Notes: generated from the sequence alone by a model not told the origin. DNA of 64,000 bases from Streptomyces sp. CB01201 (GCF_002803085.1 NZ_NNBJ01000004.1:83795-147794); one strand, 5' to 3'; shown: positions 8,876 through 16,244, counted from the first letter of the stretch. Made by a program: numbers and translations.

Positions 8876-8995
8876 CTAGGCGGCCTTCGGCGGGTTCGGG
8901 ACGCTGGGCCCGCCATCGGGGCTCGGCGGCTGATGCGGCCCCGGGTAGGGCTGGCCGGGAAGCTTGTCCCCGCCGCCGGTCATTGTGAGCTTCAC
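8876..8995 (-). CDS. Short Pro/Gly-rich peptide, candidate RiPP precursor
   Basis: This gene encodes 39 residues, 11 of them Pro and 7 Gly. The N-terminus is MKLTMTGGGDKLPG and the C-terminal part contains SPDGGPS and NPPKAA. The GTG start is backed by AAGGAG 8 nt upstream (9004-9009, minus strand) and overlaps the TGA stop of the previous gene (GTGA). The stop is 3 bp before the PIMT-like methyltransferase start. There is a single Asp-Gly pair (D27-G28), the sequence most prone to aspartimide formation and the usual target of RiPP PIMT enzymes. There is no Cys and little Ser/Thr in the C-terminal half, so lanthipeptide or graspetide chemistry is unlikely. Expression is well supported by its translation signals; the precursor role is inference. 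Confidence 0.6.
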   Translation of the reverse strand: MKLTMTGGGDKLPGQPYPGPHQPPSPDGGPSVPNPPKAA

Positions 8996-9336
8996 TGTCC
9001 GTTCTCCTTCACTGTCGCAAGCGAATGACTTCCCGCGTGCAGCAATACGGTGGTTCCGCCCCGGCCGACCCGTACGGGGACGCTCTCTCCTGCCATCAGC
9101 GCCGCGAACAGCTCCCACTGCGTGGCGTCGTCGCGCAGCCATGCCGCGAGTTGCCTGCCCGACGGATCCTCACTCCCCAACTGCCCTACACACCAAGCGG
9201 CTTGAGCTCTCAGCCACGACGCGGCGAGCACGGCCGAGGGGGTGCCGTAGGAGTTGATCAGCATCGCGGTGCCGTACCCCTCGATGCGGAGCTCGGCCCG
9301 CACGCTGCACCGGTACTCGACCCCGCCCTCCCTCAC
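8992..9336 (-). CDS. Small conserved-type hypothetical protein in the PIMT operon
   Basis: The 114-residue protein is not a family I recognise. It has a possible alpha/beta N-terminus (EYRCSVRAELRIEGYGTAML), a helical middle rich in Ala and Trp (AASWLRAQAAWCVGQL, GRQLAAWLRDDATQWELF) and a C-terminal strand region (VPVRVGRGGTTVLLHAGSH). Start GTG at 9336 overlaps the stop of the gene before it (GTGA), and its own TGA overlaps the start of the peptide gene in the same way. It is therefore translationally coupled on both sides. Its position suggests a role with the peptide or methyltransferase, for example as a leader-binding or immunity protein, but the sequence itself does not show this. Confidence 0.7.
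   Translation of the reverse strand: MREGGVEYRCSVRAELRIEGYGTAMLINSYGTPSAVLAASWLRAQAAWCVGQLGSEDPSGRQLAAWLRDDATQWELFAALMAGESVPVRVGRGGTTVLLHAGSHSLATVKENGQ
9004..9009 (-). promoter_or_regulatory. Strong ribosome binding site of the 39-residue peptide gene
   Basis: AAGGAG on the minus strand lies 8 nt before the GTG at 8995. It is embedded in the last codons of the preceding gene. It is the main evidence that the short peptide is independently translated. Confidence 0.75.
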
Positions 9337-9587
9337 GGCACGTCCCCCCGGCTCCGGGCATTGCACCGCGCGTTCTCGGCGCCGAGTCGCTCGGCGGGGG
9401 TCGGGGGACGGACCCTGGCGGGCTCCGCCTCCCACTCGGTGCCGCCGGTCATGGGCCGCAGCGACCAGTAGGGCCCGGCGACCCCACGGAACTCTCCGAC
9501 CCGGTCCGCCCGACCGGTGTCCACCATCAACGTGCCGGGGGTGGGGGTGGGTTGCTGTTCGTGGGGCGAATCGTTCTGCGTGCACAC
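9333..9587 (-). CDS. Small hypothetical protein, first gene of the PIMT operon
   Basis: The 84-residue protein has the core TPGTLMVDTGRADRVGEF, then GPYWSLRPMTGGTEWEAEP. This small beta-rich pattern (PGTLxxDT...R.GE...LRPxxGGTEW) recurs, as I recall, in short Streptomyces proteins encoded beside XRE/DUF397 genes; its function is unknown. GTG at 9587 is chosen over ATG at 9611 because GAGGAGC lies 6 nt upstream of the GTG and nothing comparable precedes the ATG. It overlaps the next gene by GTGA. The promoter must lie in the ~108-bp spacer shared with the divergent XRE regulator gene. Confidence 0.72.
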   Translation of the reverse strand: MCTQNDSPHEQQPTPTPGTLMVDTGRADRVGEFRGVAGPYWSLRPMTGGTEWEAEPARVRPPTPAERLGAENARCNARSRGDVP

Positions 9588-9593
9588 GGTAGC

Positions 9594-9600
9594 GCTCCTC
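9594..9600 (-). promoter_or_regulatory. Ribosome binding site fixing the operon's first start
   Basis: GAGGAGC on the minus strand lies 6 nt before GTG 9587. It supports this start rather than ATG 9611 for the 84-residue protein. Confidence 0.65.
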
Positions 9601-9695
9601 TCTGTAGCCATTCCGCTACCAAGTGCATTGAGCGTGACTTAGAGTGGGGCTGCCTTCAACTTGCGCTATTTGCACGGGGAGTTGGGTGAGCGCCG

Positions 9696-10523
9696 ATGAA
9701 TCGCAAAGAACTGGATCCGGAAAGTTCGCTGGGTGCGGCCTTCGGAGACCGGTTGCGCACGCTGCGCGACGAGCGCGGGTGGACGCAGGACGACCTGGCC
9801 GAGCGCATCGGGTACTCGGGGACGCACATTTCCGCCGTCGAAACTGGTCGCCGACCTCCAACTACCCGCTTCGCGAACAGTGCGGATCGTGCCTTTGGCA
9901 CGGGGGACCGGCTTCAGAGGCAGGGGCAGGCTGCCCGGCACAACACCTTGCTGGAGGGCTTCCCTGAGTTCGTTGCGCACGAGGCCCGGGCGGCGGAGAT
10001 CCGGCTGTACGAGGTCGGCGTCATTCCCGGCCTGCTCCAGACCCCCGAGTACGCGACCGTCCTCGCCCGGAGCGCCGTCAAGCGAGGGGCGATCACGCCG
10101 GATCAGGCGGACGAGCGGGTGGCACTCGTCGCGAAGAGGCAGGCCAGCTTGGTCCGGACGCCGCCGCCGTTGGTTTTGGTCGTGCTGGACGAGAGCTGCC
10201 TCCGTCGCCCAATCGGTGAACACGCTCTCATGGCTGCGCAGTTCGAGCGCCTGGAGGAGTTTGCCGACCTGCCGAACACGGTTCTCCAGGTCGCGGAGTT
10301 CAGCATGGGGGAGCGGCGCCCGTTCAACCTGCCGATAACCGTGCTGACGCTGCCCGACCGGAAGCTGATGTCCTACGCCGAATCGGCGCAACGGGGCCAT
10401 CTGGAGCGCGAAAGCACGTTCGTGCTACCGATGCTGACGGCCTACCATCAGTTGCAGGCCGAGGTGCTCACCCAGGCAGCCTCCGTGGCCATGATCAGTC
10501 AGTTACGAAAGGGCAGCCCGTGA
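9696..10523 (+). CDS. XRE-family regulator with DUF5753 domain
   Basis: The 275-residue protein has an N-terminal XRE helix-turn-helix (about residues 14-55: FGDRLRTLRDERGWTQDDLA, then IGYSGTHISAVETGRRPPT). A DUF5753 domain follows from about residue 95 to the end (YEVGVIPGLLQTPEYATVLAR, LVVLDESCLRRPIG, QVAEFSMG). This architecture is abundant in Streptomyces and is normally paired with DUF397 genes. It acts as a DNA-binding regulator and, in the Scr1/Scr2-like pairs described in S. coelicolor, as one half of an interacting pair. Its TGA overlaps the GTG of the next gene (GTGA). The PIMT operon is divergently transcribed 108 bp away and is a likely target. Confidence 0.92.
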   Translation: MNRKELDPESSLGAAFGDRLRTLRDERGWTQDDLAERIGYSGTHISAVETGRRPPTTRFANSADRAFGTGDRLQRQGQAARHNTLLEGFPEFVAHEARAAEIRLYEVGVIPGLLQTPEYATVLARSAVKRGAITPDQADERVALVAKRQASLVRTPPPLVLVVLDESCLRRPIGEHALMAAQFERLEEFADLPNTVLQVAEFSMGERRPFNLPITVLTLPDRKLMSYAESAQRGHLERESTFVLPMLTAYHQLQAEVLTQAASVAMISQLRKGSP

Positions 10524-10729
10524 CGACCGAAACCCCCCGTTGGTTCACGTCCTCGTACAGCGACAACGGCGGCCAGTGCGTCGAGGTCGCCGCAAATCTC
10601 GTCGCCTCGCGCGGCACCGTCCCGGTCCGGGACTCCAAGGATCAGGGCGGTCCGATCCTCGACCTCCCCGCTGGCGCGTTCTCCGCCTTCATCGAGGGCG
10701 TCAAGTCGGGTAATTTGCGCGGCATCTGA
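10520..10729 (+). CDS. DUF397 domain protein (copy 1)
   Basis: The 69-residue DUF397 protein has the hallmark blocks RWFTSSYSDNGGQCVEVA, VPVRDSKD and LDLPAGAFSAFIEGVKSG. DUF397 proteins are small partners of XRE/DUF5753 regulators, and some are proposed to act as antitoxin-like or anti-regulator partners. It is translationally coupled to the XRE gene by a GTGA overlap and followed 28 bp later by a close paralogue. Confidence 0.93.
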   Translation: MTTETPRWFTSSYSDNGGQCVEVAANLVASRGTVPVRDSKDQGGPILDLPAGAFSAFIEGVKSGNLRGI

Positions 10730-10757
10730 CACCCTGATAGCTCCGGAAGGGCAGCCC

Positions 10758-10970
10758 GTGAAGACCGACGAAACCCCCCGTTGGTTCACGTCCTCCTACA
10801 GCAGCAACGGCGGCCAGTGCGTCGAGGTCGGCGCAAACCTCGCAACCCCACGCGGCACCGTCCCGGTCCGGGACTCCAAGGACCGGACCGGCCCCGCGCT
10901 CGACCTCCCCGCGGGCGCGTTCGTCGCGTTCGTCGCCGGGGTCAAGGCCGGAGCGTTCCGTACCGTCTGA
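10758..10970 (+). CDS. DUF397 domain protein (copy 2)
   Basis: The 70-residue paralogue of the gene before it is nearly identical through the first half (ETPRWFTSSYS, NGGQCVEV, RGTVPVRDSKD). It diverges in the C-terminal third (DRTGPALDLPAGAF, FVAGVKAGAFRTV). The DNA upstream of the two genes also matches (GGAAGGGCAGCCCGTGA-like in both), so this is a tandem duplication including the ribosome binding site. Two copies behind one regulator could give two partners of different affinity. It is followed by a bidirectional terminator hairpin. Confidence 0.93.
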   Translation: MKTDETPRWFTSSYSSNGGQCVEVGANLATPRGTVPVRDSKDRTGPALDLPAGAFVAFVAGVKAGAFRTV

Positions 10971-10982
10971 CGCTCAACACGC

Positions 10983-11016
10983 AGGAGCCCCGGCCGCGTT
11001 GGCGACCGGGGCTCCT
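10983..11016. terminator. Bidirectional terminator between DUF397 and accA
   Basis: An 11-bp perfect stem (AGGAGCCCCGG with its complement) with a 12-nt loop lies between two convergent genes, 12 bp after one stop and 13 bp after the other. Confidence 0.8.
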
Positions 11017-11029
11017 CGCGTCAAGGGGC

Positions 11030-12784
11030 TCAGTCCTTGATCTCGCAGATCGCCGCGCCGGAGGAGACGGACGCGCCGACCTCCGCCGCGAGGCTCTTGA
11101 CCGTGCCGGCGCGGTGGGCGTTCAGGGGCTGCTCCATCTTCATGGCTTCCAGGACCACGATGAGGTCGCCCTCCTTGACCTCCTGGCCCTCCTCGACCGC
11201 GACCTTGACGATCGTGCCCTGCATGGGCGAGGCGAGGGTGTCGCCGGAGGCGGCGGAGCCGGCCTTCTTGGCGGCGCGGCGCTTGGGCTTGGCGCCGCCG
11301 GCCGCGGCGGTGCGGGCCAGGGTCATGCCGAGCGAGGACGGCAGGGAGACCTCAAGGCGCTTGCCGCCGACCTCGACGACGACCGTCTCGCGGCCCGGCT
11401 CCTCGTCCGTGTCCGCGTCGGCGGTGGCCGTGAACGCCGGGATCTCGTTGACGAACTCGGTCTCGATCCACCGGGTGTGGATGGTGAACGGGTCGGCCGT
11501 GAACGCGGGGTCGACAACTACCGCGCGGTGGAAGGGAATCGCGGTGGCCATCCCCTCGACGTTGAACTCGGCCAGGGCGCGCGAGGCACGCTGGAGGGCC
11601 TGCTCGCGGGTGGCGCCGGTGACGATGAGCTTGGCGAGCAGCGAGTCCCAGGCGGGGCCGATGACCGAGCCGGACTCGACGCCGGCGTCCAGGCGGACGC
11701 CCGGGCCGGACGGCGGCGCGAACACGGTGACGGTGCCGGGGGCCGGCAGGAAGCCGCGGCCCGGGTCCTCGCCGTTGATGCGGAACTCGAAGGAGTGGCC
11801 GCGCATGACCGGGTCGTCGTAGCCCAGTTCCTCGCCGTCGGCGATGCGGAACATCTCGCGGACCAGGTCGATGCCGGTGACCTCTTCGGTGACCGGGTGC
11901 TCGACCTGGAGGCGGGTGTTGACCTCAAGGAAGGAGATCGTGCCGTCGGCGCCGACGAGGAACTCGACGGTGCCCGCGCCGACGTAGCCGGCCTCGCGCA
12001 GGATCGCCTTCGAGGCGGCGTACAGCTCGGCGTTCTGCGCCTCGCTCAGGAACGGGGCGGGGGCTTCCTCGACCAGCTTCTGGTGGCGGCGCTGGAGCGA
12101 GCAGTCACGGGTGGAGACGACGACCACGTTGCCGTGGGTGTCGGCGAGGCACTGGGTCTCGACGTGACGGGGCTTGTCGAGGTAGCGCTCGACGAAGCAC
12201 TCGCCGCGGCCGAAGGCTGCGACGGCCTCGCGGACGGCCGAGTCGTAGAGCTCGGGGACCTCTTCGAGGGTGCGGGCGACCTTGAGGCCGCGGCCGCCGC
12301 CGCCGAAGGCCGCCTTGATGGCGATGGGCAGGCCGTGTTCCTTGGCGAACGCGACGACCTCGTCCGAGCCCGAGACCGGGTCCGGCGTACCGGCGACCAG
12401 CGGGGCGCCGGCGCGCTGCGCGATGTGCCGGGCCGCCACCTTGTCGCCGAGGTCGCGGATGGCCTGCGGGGGCGGGCCGATCCAGGTCAGGCCGGCGTCG
12501 AGCACCGCCTGGGCGAACTCGGCGTTCTCGGAGAGGAATCCGTAGCCCGGGTGGACCGCGTCCGCTCCGGAGTCGGCCGCTGCCGCGAGCACCTTGGCGA
12601 TGTCCAGATAACTGGTCGCCGGGGTGTCACCGCCCAGGGCGAATGCCTCGTCCGCGGCCCGGACATGCAACGCATCCCGGTCCGGATCGGCGTAGACGGC
12701 TACGCTCGCGATCCCGGCGTCCCGGCAGGCCCGGGCAACGCGGACAGCGATTTCGCCTCGGTTGGCGATGAGCACCTTGCGCAC
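11030..12784 (-). CDS. accA: Acyl-CoA carboxylase alpha subunit (biotin carboxylase/BCCP)
   Basis: The 584-residue biotin-dependent carboxylase alpha chain carries biotin carboxylase and biotin carrier functions. The BC domain begins at once ([20 protein letters not shown]). It has the ATP-grasp glycine loop [14 protein letters not shown], the [15 protein letters not shown] block and [16 protein letters not shown] linker rich in Ala/Lys precedes the BCCP domain with the biotinylation site EAMKMEQP (Lys about residue 549). It would supply carboxybiotin to a beta subunit such as PccB, encoded 3.5 kb away, for malonyl-CoA or methylmalonyl-CoA production. GTG at 12784 is chosen because AAGGAGG lies just upstream and the BC fold begins there. 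Confidence 0.95.
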   Translation of the reverse strand: MRKVLIANRGEIAVRVARACRDAGIASVAVYADPDRDALHVRAADEAFALGGDTPATSYLDIAKVLAAAADSGADAVHPGYGFLSENAEFAQAVLDAGLTWIGPPPQAIRDLGDKVAARHIAQRAGAPLVAGTPDPVSGSDEVVAFAKEHGLPIAIKAAFGGGGRGLKVARTLEEVPELYDSAVREAVAAFGRGECFVERYLDKPRHVETQCLADTHGNVVVVSTRDCSLQRRHQKLVEEAPAPFLSEAQNAELYAASKAILREAGYVGAGTVEFLVGADGTISFLEVNTRLQVEHPVTEEVTGIDLVREMFRIADGEELGYDDPVMRGHSFEFRINGEDPGRGFLPAPGTVTVFAPPSGPGVRLDAGVESGSVIGPAWDSLLAKLIVTGATREQALQRASRALAEFNVEGMATAIPFHRAVVVDPAFTADPFTIHTRWIETEFVNEIPAFTATADADTDEEPGRETVVVEVGGKRLEVSLPSSLGMTLARTAAAGGAKPKRRAAKKAGSAASGDTLASPMQGTIVKVAVEEGQEVKEGDLIVVLEAMKMEQPLNAHRAGTVKSLAAEVGASVSSGAAICEIKD

Positions 12785-13165
12785 GATGGCTCCCTCCTTG
12801 AAACAAGCTGAGTTTAGGGAAGCCGCACACTGGCTTACGACCCGTCCCCAATGGTGAGCTTGCCCACACGGAGTGTGATCCGAGGCACGCTCAAGTCGCG
12901 AAATCCCTTGTCGCACCACGGTACGCCGGGCTTCCGTACCGCACAGTAGCGGTGTGGTGTGGGCAAGGTCTCTGTCCCGGGGGCCAGCACGGCGCCGGGT
13001 TTCTTTGTGGAGTCCCTACGAATGGCCGAATGATTCTTTGCGGCCGGGCCTTCGAGGGGCGAGGCGCGTCGGGTCTCGACGGATCATCGTTGTTGTGCGG
13101 ACCCTTGTACGAATCATTACTGGTTAGTAGCGTGCGCGCCACAGTCGTACTAGGGGTAACAGGGG
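12785..13165. other. Intergenic region upstream of accA and a membrane-protein gene
   Basis: No convincing gene lies in these 381 bp. It holds the divergent promoters of accA (minus) and the 158-residue membrane protein (plus). A short inverted repeat, CGGTAC (12919-12924) and GTACCG (12936-12941), may be a regulator site. Codon structure of the short open frames here is poor. Confidence 0.5.
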
Positions 13166-13642
13166 GTGTCGGGCGTGCTGCGCCGACTGATCGCCATCGT
13201 GGCCGCGCTCGTGCTCTTCGCCGAGGCGTGCGGTGTCGTGCTGGTCAACTGGGTGCTCGGCCTGGTCGCCCGCAACCAGCACATGTCCATGGCCGGGGTG
13301 GATCCGCACGCGATCTCCGTGGGTGCGTGGATCGCGGGCGGCCTGTTCGGGCTCTTCCTCGTCCTGTGCGGAATCCTGCTGCTGGTCATCGGCATCCGCG
13401 ACCGCACGCTGGGCCGCTTCGCCCGCATCACGCTGATCGTCTGCGCGGTGGTGCACGCGGTGCTCGGCGCGTTCACCGTGGGCCTGGTCGGCTGGCAGGC
13501 CTTCGCCGTCCTGATGGTCGTGCTCGCGCTGCTCGTCTTCGTGCTCGTGGCGTACGCCAGGGAGCGCCCCGCGCCGGAGGTCGAGCCCGGGCCCGAGGAC
13601 GGACCGCCCGGAGCCCCCAGCGGGGCGCCGGCGGCGGCCTGA
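13166..13642 (+). CDS. Four-helix integral membrane protein, function unknown
   Basis: The 158-residue protein has four hydrophobic segments: LIAIVAALVLFAEACGVVLV, WIAGGLFGLFLVLCGILLLV, ITLIVCAVVHAVLGAF and AFAVLMVVLALLVFVLVAY. A Pro/Gly/Ala-rich cytoplasmic tail follows. There are no catalytic motifs. GTG at 13166 follows an AGGGGG-like ribosome site. The gene sits between accA and maf and is convergent with maf (7-bp gap). From memory, a small membrane protein occupies this position in other Streptomyces. Confidence 0.75.
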   Translation: MSGVLRRLIAIVAALVLFAEACGVVLVNWVLGLVARNQHMSMAGVDPHAISVGAWIAGGLFGLFLVLCGILLLVIGIRDRTLGRFARITLIVCAVVHAVLGAFTVGLVGWQAFAVLMVVLALLVFVLVAYARERPAPEVEPGPEDGPPGAPSGAPAAA

Positions 13643-13649
13643 GGTTCCG

Positions 13650-14252
13650 CTACACCCAGAGGTCGGTGATCGACACGCCCAGCTCGCCGAGGAGCGTGCG
13701 CAGCAGAGGCAGGCTGAGCCCGATGACGTTTCCGTGGCTGCCCTCGATCGAGTCGACGAAGGGCGCCGAGCGGCCGTCGAGCGTGAACGCCCCCGCCACG
13801 TAAAGGGGTTCACCGCTCGCCACGTACGCCGCGATCTCCTCGTCGCTGGGCTCGCCGAAGCGCACGACCGTCGACGCGGTCTTCGAGGCCCGCCCGCCCG
13901 TCGCCGTGTCGATCACGCAGTGCCCGGTCTGGAGCACGCCCGAGCGGCCGCGCATCGACTTCCAGCGGGCGGTGGCGTCCTCGGCGTCGGCGGGCTTGCC
14001 GAGGGCCTGGCCGTCCAGTTCGAGTACCGAGTCGCAGCCGATGATCAGCGCACCGGCGGCCTCGGGCCGGGCCGCCACCGCGTCCGCCTTCGCCTCGGCG
14101 AGCACCAGGGCGAGTTCGGCGGGGCTCGGCGCGCTCAGGGCGTCTTCGTCGACGCCGCTGACGATGACCTCGGGCGCGAGCCCCGCCTGGCGGAGCAGCC
14201 CGAGGCGGGCGGGGGATTGGGAGGCGAGGACGAGGCGGCGCTGAGCAGTCAT
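13650..14252 (-). CDS. maf: Maf/YhdE-family nucleoside triphosphate pyrophosphatase
   Basis: The 200-residue Maf protein hydrolyses non-canonical or selected NTPs (dTTP, UTP and modified nucleotides) to monophosphate and pyrophosphate, and is linked to septum control. Visible motifs are the signature [19 protein letters not shown] at the N-terminus, [28 protein letters not shown] and [15 protein letters not shown] near the end. The start is taken at the ATG (14252) one residue group before the signature; another ATG at 14261 would add three residues, and neither has a strong ribosome site. It lies downstream of the small mmpB-like gene on the same strand. Confidence 0.92.
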   Translation of the reverse strand: MTAQRRLVLASQSPARLGLLRQAGLAPEVIVSGVDEDALSAPSPAELALVLAEAKADAVAARPEAAGALIIGCDSVLELDGQALGKPADAEDATARWKSMRGRSGVLQTGHCVIDTATGGRASKTASTVVRFGEPSDEEIAAYVASGEPLYVAGAFTLDGRSAPFVDSIEGSHGNVIGLSLPLLRTLLGELGVSITDLWV

Positions 14253-14312
14253 GGGCGCCATCGTAGGTGCCGCGCACCGCGCGCGGGCCCTGGGTGAAGC
14301 CTCCCCGGGCGG

Positions 14313-14441
14313 TCAGCGGATGCCGACCACGATCATCGCCACCACCATGGCGAGGGCGAGGAACAGGCCGGCCCGGCGCATCATCGCCTGGGCGTCGCGC
14401 AGTTCCTTCGGCGGCTCGTTCTTCGGGTCTGACCACAGCAT
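14313..14441 (-). CDS. mmpB: MmpB-like small membrane protein
   Basis: This 42-codon gene encodes an N-terminal charged cytoplasmic segment (MLWSDPKNEPPKELRDAQAM), followed by one transmembrane helix (LFLALAMVVAMIVVG) ending in IR. This matches, from memory, the actinobacterial 'morphogenic membrane protein MmpB' family, which begins MLWSDP-ENEPPKELRDAQ and is encoded between maf and acyl-CoA carboxylase genes. The gene lies 60 bp upstream of maf on the same strand. No strong Shine-Dalgarno is visible, so it may be leaderless or weakly translated. The family match rests on recall of the conserved N-terminus. Confidence 0.75.
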   Translation of the reverse strand: MLWSDPKNEPPKELRDAQAMMRRAGLFLALAMVVAMIVVGIR

Positions 14442-14476
14442 GTAACCGATGGTGCGGCCAAGGCCGTTGTCGCGCC

Positions 14477-14492
14477 TGAGTACGCGTACTCA
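14477..14492. promoter_or_regulatory. Perfect 16-bp palindrome TGAGTACGCGTACTCA
   Basis: This perfect palindrome sits 36 bp upstream of the mmpB-like start, in the spacer shared with the divergent SGNH hydrolase gene. Its length and symmetry are typical of a dimeric regulator operator. The regulator is unknown. Confidence 0.6.
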
Positions 14493-14518
14493 AGCCGCCT
14501 GGTGCCCATTGACCCTTT

Positions 14519-14551
14519 GCTGACCCTTGCTTCACCTCCGGTTCACCCGGA
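14519..14551 (+). promoter_or_regulatory. PHO-box-like direct repeats (possible PhoP site)
   Basis: Three consecutive 11-bp units read GCTGACCCTTG, CTTCACCTCCG and GTTCACCCGGA. The Streptomyces PhoP box is built from 11-bp direct repeats of the form G(G/T)TCAYYYR(G/C)G. Units two and three fit closely and unit one loosely. The site is 137 bp upstream of a secreted SGNH hydrolase, consistent with phosphate-starvation control. Confidence 0.5.
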
Positions 14552-14687
14552 ACCCCATCCGCCACATCCGCCCCTCCCGTAAATGGGGCTTGAGTTCCGT
14601 TACGTACTTCCGGCTGCTACTGTCCCTACTAACGGCACCAGCGTACCATTAGGGTTTGCGAGGTGGCCGTGAACAGGGGAGATCGCC

Positions 14688-15914
14688 ATGCACAAGCCAC
14701 TGGTCGTCGGCGCCGCCACCCTCGCGGTGCTCGCCGGAGCGGCGCAGCCGTCCACCGCGCGGGCCGGAACGTGGGGTTCCGCCTGGGCCGCCTCGCCGCA
14801 GCTGCCCGCCACCGGCTTCACCCCCAACTGGTCGCAGGAGGGCTTCTCGCACCAGAGCGTCCGCCAGGTCGTCCGTGTCACTCAGGGTGGCGACCGGATC
14901 CGCATCCGGCTCTCCAACGCCTACGGCACCTCGCCGCTCGTCGTCACCGGCGCGACCGTCGCGCGGACCGGCGAAGGCGCGGCCGTACAGCCGGACGCCG
15001 TAAGGGAGTTGACCTTCGGCGGCCACCGGTCCGTGAGCGTCCCGGCCCACGGCGAGCTGCGCAGCGACGCCGCCGCGCTCGCCCTCGACCGGCTCGACCC
15101 GGTGACCGTCACGCTCTACTTCGCCGGCACGACCGGCCCCGCCACCTTCCACGCGCAGGGCTTCACGGACACCTACCGGGCCGAGGGCGACCACCGGGCG
15201 GACCCCTCGGCCGCGGCCTTCGGCGCGTCCAGCCAGTCCTGGTACTACCTCTCCGGCGTCGAGGTGGGCGGCCGGGTCCGGAGCGACGGCATCGTCCTGT
15301 TCGGGGACTCCATCACGGACGGTTTCGGCTCCACGCCGGGTGCCGACCGCCGCTACTCCGACGCGCTGGCCGAGCGCACCGGCCGGCCCGTCGTCAACGC
15401 GGGCATCGGCGGCAACCTCGTCCTCAACGACTCGGCCTGGTACGGCGAGCGGGCCACCGCGCGCTTCCGGCGCGATGTGCTCGACCAGCCGGGCGTCTCG
15501 ACCGTCGTCGTCCTGGCGGGCCTCAACGACATCGGGTTCAGCGAGGCCAGGAAGGGGCCGGTCCCGCAGCCCACCTATGTGCCCGCACCCGTGGTCTCCA
15601 GCGCCGAACTCATCGCGGGATACCGGGAGTTGATTCGCCAGGCGCACGACAGGGGCCTGGCGGCCGTCGGTGCCACGCTGCTCCCGCTCAAGGGCTCCGA
15701 CCACTGGGGCGAGCACGCGGCGCGGGTCAGCGACGAGGTCAACGACTGGATCCGCACCTCCGGAGCGTTCGACGCGGTCGTCGACTTCGACAAGGCACTC
15801 GCCGCGAAGTCCGACCCCGACCGGCTCGCCCCCGCCTACGACTCGGGCGACGCCCTGCACCCCAACGACGCGGGCTACCGGGTCATGGCGCAGGTCCTGG
15901 CCGAGGTGCTGTGA
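14688..15914 (+). CDS. Secreted SGNH/GDSL esterase
   Basis: The 408-residue exported esterase/lipase-type hydrolase starts with a signal peptide at residues 1-26 (KPLVVGAATLAVLAGAAQPSTARA). A beta-rich N-terminal domain follows (TWGSAWAASPQ, QVVRVTQGGDRIRIRLSNAYG). The SGNH catalytic domain begins near residue 200 with block I GDSITDGFGS (nucleophile Ser), block III GLNDIGF and block V DALHPND (catalytic Asp/His). The block-II Gly is in NAGIGGN. Substrates may be acyl esters, phospholipid-derived lipids or acetylated sugars. A PHO-box-like repeat and a palindrome lie upstream, so phosphate control is plausible. Confidence 0.93.
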   Translation: MHKPLVVGAATLAVLAGAAQPSTARAGTWGSAWAASPQLPATGFTPNWSQEGFSHQSVRQVVRVTQGGDRIRIRLSNAYGTSPLVVTGATVARTGEGAAVQPDAVRELTFGGHRSVSVPAHGELRSDAAALALDRLDPVTVTLYFAGTTGPATFHAQGFTDTYRAEGDHRADPSAAAFGASSQSWYYLSGVEVGGRVRSDGIVLFGDSITDGFGSTPGADRRYSDALAERTGRPVVNAGIGGNLVLNDSAWYGERATARFRRDVLDQPGVSTVVVLAGLNDIGFSEARKGPVPQPTYVPAPVVSSAELIAGYRELIRQAHDRGLAAVGATLLPLKGSDHWGEHAARVSDEVNDWIRTSGAFDAVVDFDKALAAKSDPDRLAPAYDSGDALHPNDAGYRVMAQVLAEVL

Positions 15915-15952
15915 GGCGTACGGGCGAACGTGCGGTGCGGCGTACGCACGAA

Positions 15953-15987
15953 GACGGCCGGGCCCCTCGCTGGAGGGTCCGGCCGTC
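15953..15987. terminator. Terminator between SGNH hydrolase and accE
   Basis: A 13-bp stem (GACGGCCGGGCCC pairing with GGGTCCGGCCGTC, one G-U pair) has a 9-nt loop. It lies between two convergent genes and probably serves both. Confidence 0.75.
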
Positions 15988-16001
15988 GCTCCGGGTGGCG
16001 C

Positions 16002-16208
16002 CTACGCGGGCCAGTACGTCCGGGCCCAGGTGCGCGCCCCGGGCCTCGGCAGGGCGCGCCGCGCTATGCGCGCCGGGTCGGACCAGCCCTCGGGCGGCTG
16101 CGGCGCACCGGGCGCGGCCGAAGCCGTCGCCGCGGCGCGCGCCTGGACCACCGCGAGTGCGGCGGCCAGCTCCTCCGGGGTCGGATTGCCCCGTACGACC
16201 TTGATCAC
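16002..16208 (-). CDS. accE: Acyl-CoA carboxylase epsilon subunit
   Basis: The 68-residue protein starts with IKVVRGNPTPEELAAALAVV, the signature of actinobacterial acyl-CoA carboxylase epsilon subunits (AccE/PccE), and ends with a basic, Trp-containing tail (RTWARTYWPA). The epsilon chain binds and activates the alpha6beta6 carboxylase. It lies 36 bp downstream of pccB on the same strand, the usual pairing. Confidence 0.9.
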   Translation of the reverse strand: MIKVVRGNPTPEELAAALAVVQARAAATASAAPGAPQPPEGWSDPARIARRALPRPGARTWARTYWPA

Positions 16209-16244
16209 AGCGGCTCCTTGCAGAGTGCGGGCTGGGGGTGCGGG

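Noticed and set aside
12891..13142. 83-codon minus-strand frame in the accA upstream region
   Set aside because: No ribosome site, no codon bias and no recognisable sequence; treated as promoter DNA.
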